NCBI RefSeq assembly: GCF_003058325.1
Contig: NZ_CP028843.1
Coordinates: forward strand, 2,948,001-3,012,000
DNA length: 64,000 nucleotides
Direction of reading: 5' to 3'
Origin: Methylobacterium currus
Lineage (GTDB): Bacteria; Pseudomonadota; Alphaproteobacteria; Rhizobiales; Beijerinckiaceae
Shown here: positions 19,783-41,344 of the stretch, piece after piece
Position numbering within the stretch: position 1 is the first letter of the stretch
Layout: the number at the start of each line of letters is the position of its first letter
Position numbers and translations under genes: made by a program
The notes under the pieces: model-generated
Database searches by the model: none
What the model was told of the DNA's origin: nothing
Seen by the model: only the letters and a program-made list of their open reading frames with translations

Positions 19783-19811
19783 TTGCATCCGGGCCGGGGA
19801 TCCGGCTAGAG
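19783..19811 (+). promoter_or_regulatory. Probable promoter for tRNA-Trp and secE-nusG
   Basis: TTGCAT (19783-19788), then 17 bases, then CTAGAG (19806-19811), ending 22 bases before the tRNA. The spacing is right; the -10 is moderate. Confidence 0.5.
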
Positions 19812-19833
19812 AGCACTCGCGCCGCGGCGCTGC

Positions 19834-19910
19834 AGGAGTGTAGCTCAACTGGTCAGAGCACCGGTCTCCAAAACCGGGGGTTGGGGGTTCGAGTCCCTCC
19901 ACTCCTGCCA
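19834..19910 (+). tRNA. trnW: tRNA-Trp (anticodon CCA)
   Basis: A full cloverleaf is visible: acceptor stem AGGAGTG pairs with CACTCCT, the D-arm contains AGCTCAACTGGTCAGAGC, and the anticodon stem CCGGT/ACCGG holds the loop CTCCAAA with anticodon CCA at 19868-19870. The T-arm has GGTTCGAGTCC, the discriminator is G, and the 3' CCA is encoded (19908-19910). It lies just upstream of secE, its usual place in proteobacteria, so it is probably transcribed with secE-nusG. Confidence 0.97.
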
Positions 19911-20106
19911 GGAACCGCGAGCCGACCGGAGCTTCCAGCGAAAGCCGGCAGACCTCCGTAACAATCCGTCCGGGCCAGTCGACAAGCGCACGCAACTGCG
20001 CTAGAGGCTGCGCCCATCCCAGATCGAACAGGCGGCTATGCGGGCCGGGGGTGATCCTTGAGCCTGCCTGCCGCCGTTGGTTTCGAGCGCATCGGTTGTC
20101 CGAGCC

Positions 20107-20412
20107 ATGGCATCGAACGAAGCGACGAAGAAGATGGACCTCGGGCGCAACGCCTCCCGTAGCACCCCGCCGACCCGCGGCGGTGCCTCGCCGACGCCGC
20201 CCGTGCGTCCGGCGCAGAAGCGGGTCGGCCCGTTCGAGTTCCTGCAGCAGGTGCGCGACGAGGGCCGGAAGGTCACCTGGCCGACCCGCAAGGAGACCCT
20301 GGTCACCACCCTGATGGTGTTCGTCATGGTGGTGGTGGCGAGCGTGTTCTTCACCGTCGTCGACCAGGTGCTGCGTTACGCCGTGACGCTGGTGCTGGGC
20401 ATCGGGGCCTGA
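20107..20412 (+). CDS. secE: Preprotein translocase subunit SecE
   Basis: A 101-residue single-span subunit that clamps SecY in the inner-membrane protein channel. A Pro/Thr-rich N-terminal tail (about residues 15-40) is followed by the conserved amphipathic helix [20 protein letters not shown] and one transmembrane helix ([17 protein letters not shown]). ATG 20107 gives MASNEATKK; an in-frame start at 20077 adds ten residues without support. It is followed by nusG, the universal pair. Confidence 0.95.
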   Translation: MASNEATKKMDLGRNASRSTPPTRGGASPTPPVRPAQKRVGPFEFLQQVRDEGRKVTWPTRKETLVTTLMVFVMVVVASVFFTVVDQVLRYAVTLVLGIGA

Positions 20413-20479
20413 TCGAGCCGCAAGATCCCGGCAGAGCCGGCCCGGGGATCGGGGCCGCCGCCGGATTGGAGTGAACGCC

Positions 20480-21013
20480 GTGTCGAAGCGCTGGTACATC
20501 GTCCACGCCTATTCGAACTTCGAGAACAAGGTCGCGCAGTCGATCAAGGATCAGGCGGCGCAGCGCGGCCTGACGGAAAAGTTCGACGAGGTCATGGTTC
20601 CGACCGAGAAGGTCGTGGAGGTGCGCCGCGGCCGCAAGGTCGATGCCGAGCGCAAGTTCTTCCCCGGCTACGTGCTGGTGAAGTGCGACCTCACCGACGA
20701 GGTCTACCACCTCATCAAGAACACGCCGAAGGTCACGGGCTTCCTGGGCGCCGACAAGTCGAAGCCGGTGCCGATCCCGGACGCCGAGGCCGAGCGCATC
20801 AAGGGTCAGGTCCAGGAAGGCACCGAGCGCCCGAAGGCCTCGATCGCCTACGAGGTCGGCGAGCAGGTCCGCGTCGCGGACGGCCCCTTCGCCTCGTTCA
20901 ACGGCATCGTCGAGGAAGTCGACGAGAGCCGCTCCCGCCTCAAGGTGGCGGTCTCCATCTTCGGCCGGGCCACCCCGGTCGAGCTCGAATACGGTCAGGT
21001 CGAGAAGCTCTGA
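20480..21013 (+). CDS. nusG: Transcription termination/antitermination protein NusG
   Basis: 177 residues. NusG binds RNA polymerase and links it to Rho or to the ribosome. The NGN domain ([51 protein letters not shown]) and the C-terminal KOW domain ([23 protein letters not shown], then ISIFGR-like [19 protein letters not shown]) are complete. GTG 20480 is chosen because GGAG at 20468-20471 lies eight bases upstream; GTG 20471 overlaps that site. Confidence 0.95.
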   Translation: MSKRWYIVHAYSNFENKVAQSIKDQAAQRGLTEKFDEVMVPTEKVVEVRRGRKVDAERKFFPGYVLVKCDLTDEVYHLIKNTPKVTGFLGADKSKPVPIPDAEAERIKGQVQEGTERPKASIAYEVGEQVRVADGPFASFNGIVEEVDESRSRLKVAVSIFGRATPVELEYGQVEKL

Positions 21014-21194
21014 TCGTAACCGGCGGATTGTTTCGGGACACGCACGAGGCGCGGCTGCGGGCCTCGTGCTCAGCCGTTCCCGACACGCCGCCTCTCACCC
21101 GCGGAAGGCCCGCCCGGCAACGCCTCCGGGAGCCCGGGCCGCACCGCGACCTGCAACCGCCCTTCGACGATAGGGCTATTCTGGGAGCAGTCCC

Positions 21195-21644
21195 ATGGCG
21201 AAGAAGATCACGGGCTACGTGAAGCTTCAGGTCCCGGCCGGCGCCGCCAACCCGTCGCCGCCGATCGGTCCCGCGCTCGGTCAGCGCGGCCTCAACATCA
21301 TGGAATTCTGCAAGGCCTTCAACGCGAAGACCGCGCAGATCGAGAAGGGCACCCCGATCCCGGTGATCATCACCGCGTATCAGGACCGCTCCTTCACCTT
21401 CGAGATGAAGCAGCCCCCGGTCTCGTTCTTCCTGAAGAAGGCGGCCGGCCTGAAGATCGGCAAGAAGCCGGCCTCCGGCTCGAAGACCCCCGGCAAGGGC
21501 GCGCCCGCCGGCAAGGTCTCCGAGGCGCAGATCCGCGAGATCGCCGAGAAGAAGATGCCCGACCTGAACTGCGATTCGGTCGATTCCGCCGTCGCCATGA
21601 TCCGCGGCTCCGCCCGCGCCATGGGCCTCGAGATCACCGCGTAA
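21195..21644 (+). CDS. rplK: 50S ribosomal protein L11
   Basis: 149 residues, slightly longer than the 142 of E. coli through a small insert ([13 protein letters not shown]). L11 sits at the GTPase-associated centre and is needed for stringent-factor activation. The N-terminal [34 protein letters not shown] and the C-terminal rRNA-binding [13 protein letters not shown] are unmistakable. It is followed by rplA after 12 bases with a GGGGAGGG ribosome-binding site. Confidence 0.98.
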   Translation: MAKKITGYVKLQVPAGAANPSPPIGPALGQRGLNIMEFCKAFNAKTAQIEKGTPIPVIITAYQDRSFTFEMKQPPVSFFLKKAAGLKIGKKPASGSKTPGKGAPAGKVSEAQIREIAEKKMPDLNCDSVDSAVAMIRGSARAMGLEITA

Positions 21645-21656
21645 GGGGAGGGCGAC

Positions 21657-22364
21657 ATGGCACAGACAGGCAAGCGCATCCGCTCCGCCCGCGAGGGCAT
21701 CGCGGTCACCAAGCTCTATCCGCTCGCCGAGGCGGTGAAGCTGATCAAGGAGCGGGCCAGCGCCAAGTTCGACGAGACCTTCGAGGTCTCGATGAATCTC
21801 GGCGTCGACCCCCGCCACGCCGACCAGATGGTCCGCGGCGTCTGCAACCTGCCGAACGGCTCCGGCCGGACCGTGCGGGTGGCGGTGTTCGCCCGCGGCC
21901 CGAAGGCCGACGAGGCGAAGGCCGCCGGCGCCGACATCGTCGGGGCCGAGGACCTGCTCGAGACGATCCAGGGCGGCACGATCGACTTCGATCGCTGCAT
22001 CGCCACCCCGGACATGATGCCGCTGGTCGGCCGCCTCGGTAAGGTGCTGGGCCCGCGCGGCCTGATGCCGAACCCGAAGGTCGGCACCGTCACCATGGAC
22101 GTGAAGGGCGCCGTCGCCGGTGCCAAGGGCGGTTCGGTCGAGTTCCGCGTCGAGAAGGCGGGCATCGTCCACGCCGGCATCGGCAAGGTCTCGTTCGACG
22201 AGCAGAAGATCGTCGAGAACATCCGCGCCTTCGCGGACGCGGTCGCCAAGGCCAAGCCCGCCGGCGCCAAGGGCACCTACATCCAGCGCATCGCCGTCTC
22301 CTCGACGATGGGCCCGGGCGTGAAGGTCGATCCTTCGAGCGTGCTGGTCGCCGCCGGCGCCTGA
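21657..22364 (+). CDS. rplA: 50S ribosomal protein L1
   Basis: 235 residues, normal length. L1 forms the mobile stalk that moves deacylated tRNA out of the E site; in enterobacteria it also represses its own rplKA mRNA. Conserved segments: [55 protein letters not shown], and [18 protein letters not shown] strong hairpin 32 bases downstream marks the end of the rplKA unit. Confidence 0.98.
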   Translation: MAQTGKRIRSAREGIAVTKLYPLAEAVKLIKERASAKFDETFEVSMNLGVDPRHADQMVRGVCNLPNGSGRTVRVAVFARGPKADEAKAAGADIVGAEDLLETIQGGTIDFDRCIATPDMMPLVGRLGKVLGPRGLMPNPKVGTVTMDVKGAVAGAKGGSVEFRVEKAGIVHAGIGKVSFDEQKIVENIRAFADAVAKAKPAGAKGTYIQRIAVSSTMGPGVKVDPSSVLVAAGA

Positions 22365-22396
22365 CGCCGACGCGACTGTCGCGATGACGAAATGAG

Positions 22397-22426
22397 GCGC
22401 CCGGTCCGGCAACGGACCGGGCGCTT
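22397..22426 (+). terminator. Strong hairpin ending the rplKA unit
   Basis: A 12-bp perfect stem (22397-22408 with 22413-22424) with GCAA tetraloop, followed by TT. It separates rplA from the radical SAM gene. Confidence 0.55.
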
Positions 22427-22574
22427 CGCGTTGTGCGGGCCGGGCTTCGCGTCGTAAGGGCCGGACTTGCCGTCTGACGCAGCGGCATGGCAGCCATCCG
22501 CACCGTGCCGCGGCGCCGCGAAATCCCGACGCGGCGGGGCAGCCTTCCGGCGGCGCTGTGCTAGATAGGACGCC

Positions 22575-24188
22575 ATGCGCAGCACCGTCCCGGTCTCCTC
22601 CTCGCGACGCATCCTCTGCGTCTTCCCCGCCTACACGCCCTCGTTCGGCACCTTCTCGCACGCCTATCCGCTGATGGGCGGCGTGAAGGCCTTCATGCCG
22701 CCGCAAGGGCTGCTCGTGATCGCCGCCTACATGCCGGAGGCATGGGAGGTGCGATTCATCGACGAGAACATCGCTCGGGCGAAGCCCGAGGACTTCGCCT
22801 GGGCCGACGCGGTGTTCGTGTCGGGCATGCACATCCAGGAGGGCCAGATCCACGAGATCGGCCGGCGGGCGCACGCCGCCGGTAAGGTCGCGGTGCTGGG
22901 AGGCCCGTCCGTGTCCGGCGCGCCGGAAAAGTACCCGGACTTCGACTACCTCCATCTCGGCGAGATCGGCGACGCCACCGACGCGCTGATCCGGCGCCTC
23001 GACGAGACCGTGGCGGTGCCGGCCGAGCCGGAGCGGTTCGAGACCAAGGACCGCCTCGCCCTGTCCGACTTCCCGGCCCCGGCCTATGAGCGCGTGCCGC
23101 TCAAGCGCTACCTGATCGGCTCGCTGCAATTCTCCTCCGGCTGCCCCTATCGCTGCGAGTTCTGCGACATCCCGCAGCTCTACGGCCGCCAGCCGCGGCT
23201 CAAGACCCCCGAGCAGCTCTGCGCCGAGCTCGACGCCATCGTGGCGCAGGCCGCCCATCCGGCGGTGGTCTACTTCGTCGACGACAACTTCATCGGCAAC
23301 CGCAAGGCGACTCGCGAGATGCTGCCCCACCTGGTGGAGTGGCAGAAGCGGAACAACTACCCGCTCCAGTTCGCCTGCGAGGCGACGCTGAACATGGCCA
23401 AGCAGCCCGAGATCCTCGAGCTGATGCGCCAGGCCAACTTCATGACGGTGTTCGTCGGCATCGAGACCCCGGAGGCCGACGCGCTCAAGGGCATCGACAA
23501 GACCCACAACGCCGCCGTGCCGATGTACGAGGCGATCGAGACCCTGAACTCCTACGGGCTCGAGGTCACCTCCGGCATCATCCTCGGCCTCGACACCGAC
23601 ACCGACAAGTCCGAGCAGAACCTGATCGACTTCATCGACAAGTCGGCGATCCCCGTGCTGACCATCAACCTGCTCCAGGCCCTGCCCAAGACCCCGCTCT
23701 GGGACCGGCTCGAGCGGGAAGGGCGGCTCGTTCACGATGCGAGCCTCGAGTCGAACGTGCTGTTCAAGCGCCCGCACGACGACGTGGTGGGGTCCTGGCG
23801 CCGGGCCATCGCCCATGCCTACTCGCCCGAGCAGCTGTTCGAGCGCTTCAAGCGGCAGTGCGACGTCACCTATCCGCACCGGATCACCACGCCGACGGCG
23901 GGCAAGCTGACCCTGACCAACCTGCGTCGCGGGCTGATCCTTGGCTTCAACATCATCACCCGGGTCGGCTTGTTCTCCGACTACCGCAAGCCGTTCTGGC
24001 GCGCGGCCGCTCACGCCCTCAAGCGCGGGCAGATCGAGGCGGTGTTCAACATGGGCTTCGTCGCCCACCACCTGATCCGCTTCACCCGCGAGGCCCTGCG
24101 CGGCGAGCACAACGCCTCGTTCTACGCCGCGCAGGACAAGGCGAAGGCGGAGGCCGCGGCGAGGGCAGGGGCCCGGCAGGCGGCGTGA
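22575..24188 (+). CDS. hpnP: B12-binding radical SAM enzyme, probable hopanoid C2-methylase
   Basis: 537 residues. A cobalamin-binding-type N-terminal domain (ILCVFPAYTPSFGTFSHAYP, FIDENIARA, FVSGMHIQ, LGGPSVSG) is followed by a radical SAM core with the 4Fe-4S motif Cys190-x3-Cys194-x2-Cys197 in SSGCPYRCEFCDIPQLYG. The C-terminal DUF4070-type region includes LLTINLLQALPKTPLWDRL-like sequence. Overall order and wording match HpnP-type hopanoid C2-methylases as I remember them; related DUF4070 enzymes of unknown substrate exist, so the exact reaction is inferred. AGGA precedes ATG 22575. It sits alone between rplA and rplJ, bounded by a hairpin upstream and the rplJ promoter downstream. Confidence 0.72.
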   Translation: MRSTVPVSSSRRILCVFPAYTPSFGTFSHAYPLMGGVKAFMPPQGLLVIAAYMPEAWEVRFIDENIARAKPEDFAWADAVFVSGMHIQEGQIHEIGRRAHAAGKVAVLGGPSVSGAPEKYPDFDYLHLGEIGDATDALIRRLDETVAVPAEPERFETKDRLALSDFPAPAYERVPLKRYLIGSLQFSSGCPYRCEFCDIPQLYGRQPRLKTPEQLCAELDAIVAQAAHPAVVYFVDDNFIGNRKATREMLPHLVEWQKRNNYPLQFACEATLNMAKQPEILELMRQANFMTVFVGIETPEADALKGIDKTHNAAVPMYEAIETLNSYGLEVTSGIILGLDTDTDKSEQNLIDFIDKSAIPVLTINLLQALPKTPLWDRLEREGRLVHDASLESNVLFKRPHDDVVGSWRRAIAHAYSPEQLFERFKRQCDVTYPHRITTPTAGKLTLTNLRRGLILGFNIITRVGLFSDYRKPFWRAAAHALKRGQIEAVFNMGFVAHHLIRFTREALRGEHNASFYAAQDKAKAEAAARAGARQAA

Positions 24189-24205
24189 CAGGTCGAGGCA
24201 CTGAC

Positions 24206-24233
24206 GGAAATTCGCCCCTGCGACCGAATTTCC
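24206..24233. other. 9-bp inverted repeat between the radical SAM gene and the rplJ promoter
   Basis: GGAAATTCG (24206-24214) and CGAATTTCC (24225-24233) form a perfect inverted repeat with a 10-base loop. It lies 14 bases upstream of the rplJ -35, so it could be a hairpin ending the preceding gene (there is no T-run) or a protein-binding operator. Confidence 0.45.
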
Positions 24234-24246
24234 CTGGTCCGGGTAC

Positions 24247-24275
24247 TTGGCAGGCCGTTTGCACGCCGCTATAGA
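24247..24275 (+). promoter_or_regulatory. Strong sigma70-type promoter for rplJL-rpoBC
   Basis: TTGGCA (24247-24252), 17 bases, TATAGA (24270-24275). Transcription would begin near 24282, giving a leader of about 410 bases before rplJ. Confidence 0.65.
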
Positions 24276-24281
24276 CCCGGC

Positions 24282-24694
24282 TCCACGTTTCCGAGATCGA
24301 AAGGATTCGGCCTTCCGGCCGGTCCTTGAGAGAGGTCCCCGGGCAACCGGGTGACCAAAGTGGCCGGAAGGGCTCAGGGGGCAACCCCTCGCGCCCCGTC
24401 CGGCCATGTCCTGTCCGAGACTGCAGGCGCTGGCATCCGCCGGCTTAAACCGCAAAGCCTGCACAGACGGGGAAGACCGAGTTTCACCGCCTCGATGGCC
24501 GTATAGGCCGGCGAGGCGTCGGTTTGAACCATCTCGCCCGAGGCGAGGGACCGCACCGGTCCTTGGCATCGGGGGCAGGGCCGTGAAGCGTCGTTCAGGA
24601 CGTCGCGGTCTTCGCGTGAAGGCCCCGGCTCATCCTGGGCGGCAAGTGCAACCGGCGGGGCCCATCCGGGTTCCGCCAACCGGAGAGAGCCAAG
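24282..24694 (+). promoter_or_regulatory. Long structured rplJ leader, candidate L10 leader
   Basis: About 410 transcribed bases without a supportable gene. Hairpins seen: 24334-24342 with 24347-24356 (9 bp, GCAA loop, one bulged T), and 24361-24368 with 24399-24406 enclosing 24376-24380 with 24385-24389 (GCAA loop). In many bacteria an mRNA leader here binds the L10-L12 complex and controls rplJL translation; position and structure fit, but I cannot run a covariance search. The ribosome-binding site GGAGAGAG is at 24682-24689. Confidence 0.5.
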
Positions 24695-25228
24695 GTGGAC
24701 AGAGCAGCTAAAGCTGATCTCGTCTCGACGCTCAACGGGGTGTTCGCGAACACCTCCGTCGTCGTCGTGGCCCACTACAAGGGCCTCACGGTCGCCGACA
24801 TGCAGAAGCTGCGCTCGCAGATGAAGCAGGCCGGCGCCACCGTGAAGGTCGCGAAGAACCGCCTCGCCAACATCGCTCTCGAAGGCACGGACGTCGCCTC
24901 CATTCAGCCCCTCCTGAAGGGCCCGACCCTGCTCGCCTATTCGAGCGATCCGGTCGCGGCCGCGAAGGTGGCGGTGGACTTCGCCAAGGCCAACGAGAAG
25001 CTGGTCATCCTCGGCGGAGCCATGGGGAAGACCGCCCTGAACGCCGACGGCGTGAAGGCCCTGGCCTCGCTGCCGTCCCTGGACGAACTGCGCGCCAAGA
25101 TCGTGGGCCTGGTCCAGGCTCCCGCGACCAAGATCGCTCAGGTCGTCAACGCGCCGGCCGCCAAGCTCGCGCGCGTGTTCGGGGCCTACGCCAAGACCGG
25201 CGACGCCCAGACCGACGAAGCGGCCTAA
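24695..25228 (+). CDS. rplJ: 50S ribosomal protein L10
   Basis: 177 residues. L10 anchors the L7/L12 stalk to the 23S rRNA. The N-terminal rRNA-binding domain ([42 protein letters not shown]) and the C-terminal helix that carries L12 dimers ([15 protein letters not shown]) are present. It starts at GTG 24695 after GGAGAGAG. It is co-transcribed with rplL (51 bases later) and probably rpoBC. Confidence 0.97.
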   Translation: MDRAAKADLVSTLNGVFANTSVVVVAHYKGLTVADMQKLRSQMKQAGATVKVAKNRLANIALEGTDVASIQPLLKGPTLLAYSSDPVAAAKVAVDFAKANEKLVILGGAMGKTALNADGVKALASLPSLDELRAKIVGLVQAPATKIAQVVNAPAAKLARVFGAYAKTGDAQTDEAA

Positions 25229-25279
25229 CGGGCTGTTCGAGACCAAACCGTTCAAACCGACAACATCAGGAAGTGAAAA

Positions 25280-25657
25280 ATGGCTGATCTTGCCAAGCTC
25301 GTCGACGACCTCTCCTCGCTGACCGTTCTCGAGGCTGCCGAGCTCGCGAAGATGCTCGAGGAGAAGTGGGGCGTCTCGGCGGCTGCCGCCGTTGCCGTCG
25401 CCGCCGGCCCGGCCGGTGGCGCCGCTGCCGCCCCGGTCGAGGAGCAGACCGAGTTCACGGTCGTGCTCGCCTCCGCCGGCGACAAGAAGATCGAGGTCAT
25501 CAAGGAGGTCCGCGCGATCACCGGCCTCGGCCTCAAGGAGGCCAAGGACCTGGTCGAGGGCGCTCCGAAGCCGGTCAAGGAAGGCGTGTCCAAGGACGAC
25601 GCCGCCAAGCTCAAGGCCCAGCTCGAGAAGGCCGGCGCCAAGGTCGAGCTCAAGTAA
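25280..25657 (+). CDS. rplL: 50S ribosomal protein L7/L12
   Basis: 125 residues. This is the multi-copy stalk protein that recruits translation GTPases. The N-terminal dimerisation helices ([29 protein letters not shown]), an Ala/Gly-rich hinge, and the C-terminal factor-binding domain ([46 protein letters not shown]) are complete. A hairpin follows in the rplL-rpoB gap. Confidence 0.98.
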   Translation: MADLAKLVDDLSSLTVLEAAELAKMLEEKWGVSAAAAVAVAAGPAGGAAAAPVEEQTEFTVVLASAGDKKIEVIKEVRAITGLGLKEAKDLVEGAPKPVKEGVSKDDAAKLKAQLEKAGAKVELK

Positions 25658-25663
25658 GGCGAT

Positions 25664-25683
25664 GGCGGGCCTTCCGGCCCGCC
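25664..25683 (+). terminator. Hairpin between rplL and rpoB, attenuator candidate
   Basis: A perfect 8-bp stem (25664-25671 with 25676-25683), loop TTCC, six bases after rplL. There is no T-run. A partial terminator lies at this place in E. coli, so an attenuator that lowers rpoBC relative to rplJL is plausible. Confidence 0.4.
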
Positions 25684-25932
25684 TCGTGCTCCGGATCCGG
25701 TCTCGGCCGATCCGGGGCCACCAGCCCGCGGGCCTCGCGCTCGCGGGCTATGGTCGCTTTCGGCGCACCCCCTCGGGATCCGGGGTACGGATCACCATAT
25801 CAGTTTTCAAAGGTTGCGGGCAGCCGGTGCACGGGCGGTCCGCGCGGTCCCAAGGCAGGTCTGATGCCGGCGCGATTCGGCTGGCGTCCCACCGGGGCCG
25901 TATAAGCGGTGGATGAGGAGCGAGGTCAACCC

Positions 25933-30057
<4,125 letters not shown>

Positions 30058-30084
30058 GCCCTTCCCGACACTGCCCATCGCGAC

Positions 30085-30119
30085 AGCGGCGGGGCCCTCG
30101 CCTGAGGGCCCCGGCCGCT
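30085..30119 (+). other. Hairpin in the rpoB-rpoC gap
   Basis: A 9-bp perfect stem (30091-30099 with 30104-30112, loop GCCT), extended outwards by AGCGGC (30085-30090) with GCCGCT (30114-30119) past one bulged base. No T-run follows, so it is more likely an mRNA processing or stability element than a terminator. Confidence 0.4.
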
Positions 30120-30189
30120 CAAACCCGTTTCATCGGACGGCGGCCCCGGCCCGGCCCTTCGCGGCGCCCCGTCAGCCAAGGAGCAGATC

Positions 30190-34395
<4,206 letters not shown>

Positions 34396-34443
34396 GGCAG
34401 GGGGCTTACCGGCTGTCGCCCACCTCCGCCGGACCCGAGAACG

Positions 34444-34479
34444 AAGGCCGGCGCTCCCTCAAGGGGGCGCCGGCCTTTT
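34444..34479 (+). terminator. Rho-independent terminator after rpoC
   Basis: A 15-bp stem (34444-34458 with 34463-34477, one T-G wobble), loop TCAA; the T-run TTTT spans 34476-34479. It ends the rplJL-rpoBC transcript. Confidence 0.8.
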
Positions 34480-34515
34480 CGCGTAAGCAGCCAAGCCTTA
34501 ACGGGAAGTTTCCGC

Positions 34516-34544
34516 TTGACGGAGGCGGGATGAGCCCGTAATAG
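34516..34544 (+). promoter_or_regulatory. Sigma70-type promoter for the rpsL (str) operon
   Basis: TTGACG (34516-34521), 17 bases, TAATAG (34539-34544): near consensus with ideal spacing. The roughly 280-base leader that follows, up to rpsL at 34834, contains no gene I can support. Confidence 0.7.
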
Positions 34545-34833
34545 GCCCTCCTACTGAACGGCTGGCCGTAGGCGACAGCTGATCGACGTGCCCCTCGTGC
34601 CTCGATCCAAGTCTCCTAAACGCGACCGAACTTCAACCGACTGACACGTGTCAGACCGGCATGATCGCCGGGGCTTTGCTCCCGGTGGTCCTCTGCTCGC
34701 ATGGCGCGCCAAAGGCTGGTTTCAGCCTGGGGCGCGATTTGCGTTGCGCTTCTTACCCGAGGCGACGGTCGTTCAGACGAGATTTTAGAAAACGACGGTC
34801 GCCTGGACGGCGCCGCGTTGCGAGAGGAATGGC

Positions 34834-35205
34834 ATGCCGACGATCAACCAGCTGATCGCCAATCCGCGGAAGGCGCAGAAGGCCCGCAACAAGGTGCCGG
34901 CCCTCGATGCCTGCCCGCAGAAGCGCGGCGTCTGCACCCGCGTCTACACCACGACCCCGAAGAAGCCGAACTCGGCGCTTCGTAAGGTCGCCAAGGTCCG
35001 CCTGACCAACGGCTTCGAGGTCATCGGCTACATCCCGGGCGAGGGCCACAACCTTCAGGAACACTCCGTGGTGATGATCCGCGGCGGCCGCGTGAAGGAT
35101 CTTCCGGGCGTGCGCTACCACATCCTGCGCGGCGTGCTCGACACCCAGGGCGTCAAGAACCGCAAGCAGCGGCGCTCGAAGTACGGCGCCAAGCGTCCGA
35201 AGTAA
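34834..35205 (+). CDS. rpsL: 30S ribosomal protein S12
   Basis: 123 residues. S12 helps set decoding accuracy. [17 protein letters not shown] and [14 protein letters not shown] are intact, with lysines at the positions where streptomycin-resistance changes normally arise, so the sequence is wild-type-like. It is first in the str operon (rpsL-rpsG-fusA-tuf), with GAGAGGA upstream of ATG 34834. Confidence 0.98.
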   Translation: MPTINQLIANPRKAQKARNKVPALDACPQKRGVCTRVYTTTPKKPNSALRKVAKVRLTNGFEVIGYIPGEGHNLQEHSVVMIRGGRVKDLPGVRYHILRGVLDTQGVKNRKQRRSKYGAKRPK

Positions 35206-35301
35206 GACGCGGATCGGTCCCTCTATCGCCTGTCCCGCAAGGATGTCGCCGGCCTTCAAGGCTCCAGGCGGCCTGCGTGGGACACAACAGTTGATTTTTA
35301 G

Positions 35302-35793
<492 letters not shown>

Positions 35794-35850
35794 ACGCTGC
35801 TTCGCCGCCGCCCTCCTGGTGCGGCGGCCCCCTTCTTCAGGAGCCCCCCG

Positions 35851-37926
<2,076 letters not shown>

Positions 37927-37958
37927 TGAGCAAGGCCTAACGGCCTGCTCGCAGCTTC

Positions 37959-37980
37959 GGCGCCCGCCACGGCGGGCGCC
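37959..37980 (+). other. Hairpin between fusA and tuf copy 2
   Basis: GGCGCCCGCC (37959-37968) and GGCGGGCGCC (37971-37980) form a perfect palindrome-like stem; allowing a loop, at least 8 bp pair. There is no T-run. It may mark an mRNA processing site or partial attenuation before tuf. Confidence 0.35.
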
Positions 37981-38025
37981 AATTCAAGACTAAACCGCAC
38001 GCATTCGATCGACGGAGTTTTGGCG

Positions 38026-39216
<1,191 letters not shown>

Positions 39217-39249
39217 GCGCTCAGGCGCTTCCACGAGCGGACAGGTGAC

Positions 39250-39272
39250 GGGGCGGGCCTCGTGCCCGCCCC
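39250..39272 (+). other. Hairpin between tuf copy 2 and rpsJ
   Basis: A 9-bp perfect stem (39250-39258 with 39264-39272), loop CTCGT, with no T-run. It sits at the str/S10 operon joint, where it could give partial termination. Confidence 0.35.
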
Positions 39273-39296
39273 ATCCCGTCGCGAGGTAGACATCAC

Positions 39297-39605
<309 letters not shown>

Positions 39606-39652
39606 GGACCCGCGGGTTCTTAGAGCTTCACTAGGCCGCGCGGGGGAGAACC

Positions 39653-40405
39653 ATGCGCTCAGGAGTCATCGCACAGAAGGTCGGCATGACCCGCGTCTTC
39701 ACGGACGCTGGCGAGCATGTTCCGGTCACGGTGCTTAAGGTCGATCAGTGCCAGGTGGTGGCCCACCGCACGATCGAGAAGAACGGTTACGTCGCGCTCC
39801 AGGTGGGCGTCGGCAAGGCCAAGGTCAAGAACGTCACCAAGGCGCAGCGCGGTCATTTCGCTGTCGCGAAGGTCGAGCCGAAGCGCAAGCTGGCCGAGTT
39901 CCGCGTGAGCGAGGACGCGATCATCCCGGTCGGCGCCGAGATCACCGCGGACCACTTCCTGGCGGGTCAGTTCGTCGACGTGACGGGCACGACCACCGGT
40001 AAGGGCTTCGCCGGCGGCATGAAGCGCTGGAACTTCGGCGGTCTGCGTGCCACCCACGGCGTGTCGATCTCGCATCGTTCGATCGGTTCGACCGGCGGCC
40101 GTCAGGACCCGGGCAAGACCTTCAAGAACAAGAAGATGCCGGGCCATCTCGGTGTCGAGCGGGTGACGACCCAGAACCTGCGCGTCGTGCGCACCGATGT
40201 CGAGCGCGGCCTGATCCTTGTCGAGGGCTCGGTCCCGGGCGTCGATGGCGGCTGGATCTTCGTCCGCGACGCCGTGAAGCGCAAGCTGCCGGCCGACGTG
40301 CCGATGCCGGGCAAGTTCCGTGAGCAGGCTGCTGCTCCGCAGGAAGCCCCTGCTGACAGCCAGGTCGAGGCTCCCGCGGCTCCGGCCACCGAGGAGAACG
40401 CGTGA
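39653..40405 (+). CDS. rplC: 50S ribosomal protein L3
   Basis: 250 residues, longer than E. coli L3 (209) because of an Ala/Pro/Glu-rich C-terminal tail (about the last 25 residues), common in alphaproteobacteria. Conserved: [23 protein letters not shown] and the loop [43 protein letters not shown] that reaches to the peptidyl transferase centre. GGGGAGA precedes ATG 39653. Its TGA overlaps the rplD start (TGATG). Confidence 0.98.
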   Translation: MRSGVIAQKVGMTRVFTDAGEHVPVTVLKVDQCQVVAHRTIEKNGYVALQVGVGKAKVKNVTKAQRGHFAVAKVEPKRKLAEFRVSEDAIIPVGAEITADHFLAGQFVDVTGTTTGKGFAGGMKRWNFGGLRATHGVSISHRSIGSTGGRQDPGKTFKNKKMPGHLGVERVTTQNLRVVRTDVERGLILVEGSVPGVDGGWIFVRDAVKRKLPADVPMPGKFREQAAAPQEAPADSQVEAPAAPATEENA

Positions 40406-41025
40406 TGAAGTTCGAGATCACCACGCTCGACGGCGCCGAAGCGGGCTCGGTCGAGCTCGACGAGGCCATTTTCGGTCTCGAGCCCCGCGCCGACCTGCTG
40501 CAGCGCTGCGTCCGCTGGCAGCTCGCCAAGCGCCAGGCTGGGACTCACCAGACCAAGCAGCGCGGCGAGATCGCCCGCACGACCAAGAAGCTGTACAAGC
40601 AGAAGGGCACCGGTAACGCCCGTCACGGTGCGGCTTCGGCTCCGCAGTTCCGCGGCGGCGCCCGCGCCCACGGCCCGGTCACCCGCTCGCACGCCCACGA
40701 CCTTCCCAAGAAGGTCCGGGCGCTCGCGCTCCGCCACGCGCTCTCGGCCAAGGTCAAAAGCGCCGAGTTGATCGTCATGGACGATGCCCGCCTCGAAGAG
40801 GGCAAGACCAAGGCGCTCAAGGAGCGGTTCGGCAAGCTGTCGCTCTCGAACGCCCTGATCATCGGCGGCGCCGAGCTCGACCAGAACTTCGCCCGTGCGG
40901 CCCGCAACCTGCCGCAGATCGACGTCCTGCCGGTGCAGGGCATCAACGTCTACGACATCCTGCGTCGCGAGAAGCTCGTGCTGACGCGCGCCGCCGTCGA
41001 TGCGCTGGAGGCGCGATTCAAATGA
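40405..41025 (+). CDS. rplD: 50S ribosomal protein L4
   Basis: 206 residues. L4 lines the exit tunnel and in enterobacteria represses the S10 operon. [39 protein letters not shown] is the tunnel-loop signature. ATG 40405 overlaps the rplC stop as TGATG; a GTG at 40402 gives one more residue. Its own stop overlaps the rplW start (ATGA), so rplC-rplD-rplW are tightly coupled. Confidence 0.97.
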   Translation: MKFEITTLDGAEAGSVELDEAIFGLEPRADLLQRCVRWQLAKRQAGTHQTKQRGEIARTTKKLYKQKGTGNARHGAASAPQFRGGARAHGPVTRSHAHDLPKKVRALALRHALSAKVKSAELIVMDDARLEEGKTKALKERFGKLSLSNALIIGGAELDQNFARAARNLPQIDVLPVQGINVYDILRREKLVLTRAAVDALEARFK

Positions 41026-41318
41026 GCGCTGATCCGCGCCACTACGACGTGATCGTCTCCCCGGTCATCACCGAGAAGGCGACGAACCTCTCGGAGCTCA
41101 ACAAGGTTGTGTTCCGGGTGGCCCCGAAGGCGACCAAGCCGCAGATCAAGGAAGCGGTCGAGAAGCTGTTCGAGGTCAAGGTGAAGAGCGTCAACACGCT
41201 CACCACCAAGGGCAAGGCCAAGATGTTCCGCGGTCAGCGCGGCCAGCGCTCGGACGTGAAGAAGGCGATCGTGACCCTCGAAGAGGGTCAGAGCATCGAC
41301 GTCACGACCGGGCTCTGA
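41022..41318 (+). CDS. rplW: 50S ribosomal protein L23
   Basis: 98 residues. L23 lies at the tunnel exit and docks signal recognition particle and trigger factor. [52 protein letters not shown] is diagnostic. The start overlaps the rplD stop by ATGA, so it is probably read by ribosomes finishing rplD. Confidence 0.98.
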   Translation: MSADPRHYDVIVSPVITEKATNLSELNKVVFRVAPKATKPQIKEAVEKLFEVKVKSVNTLTTKGKAKMFRGQRGQRSDVKKAIVTLEEGQSIDVTTGL

Positions 41319-41344
41319 CGGGAACGGCGTAAGGGAACAAGACA

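Noticed and set aside
20940..24569. Very long open frame on the minus strand (about 1200 codons) across nusG-rplJ
   Set aside because: It is antisense to unmistakable genes, with His/Arg/Gly/Asp-rich composition typical of the reverse complement of GC-rich coding DNA.
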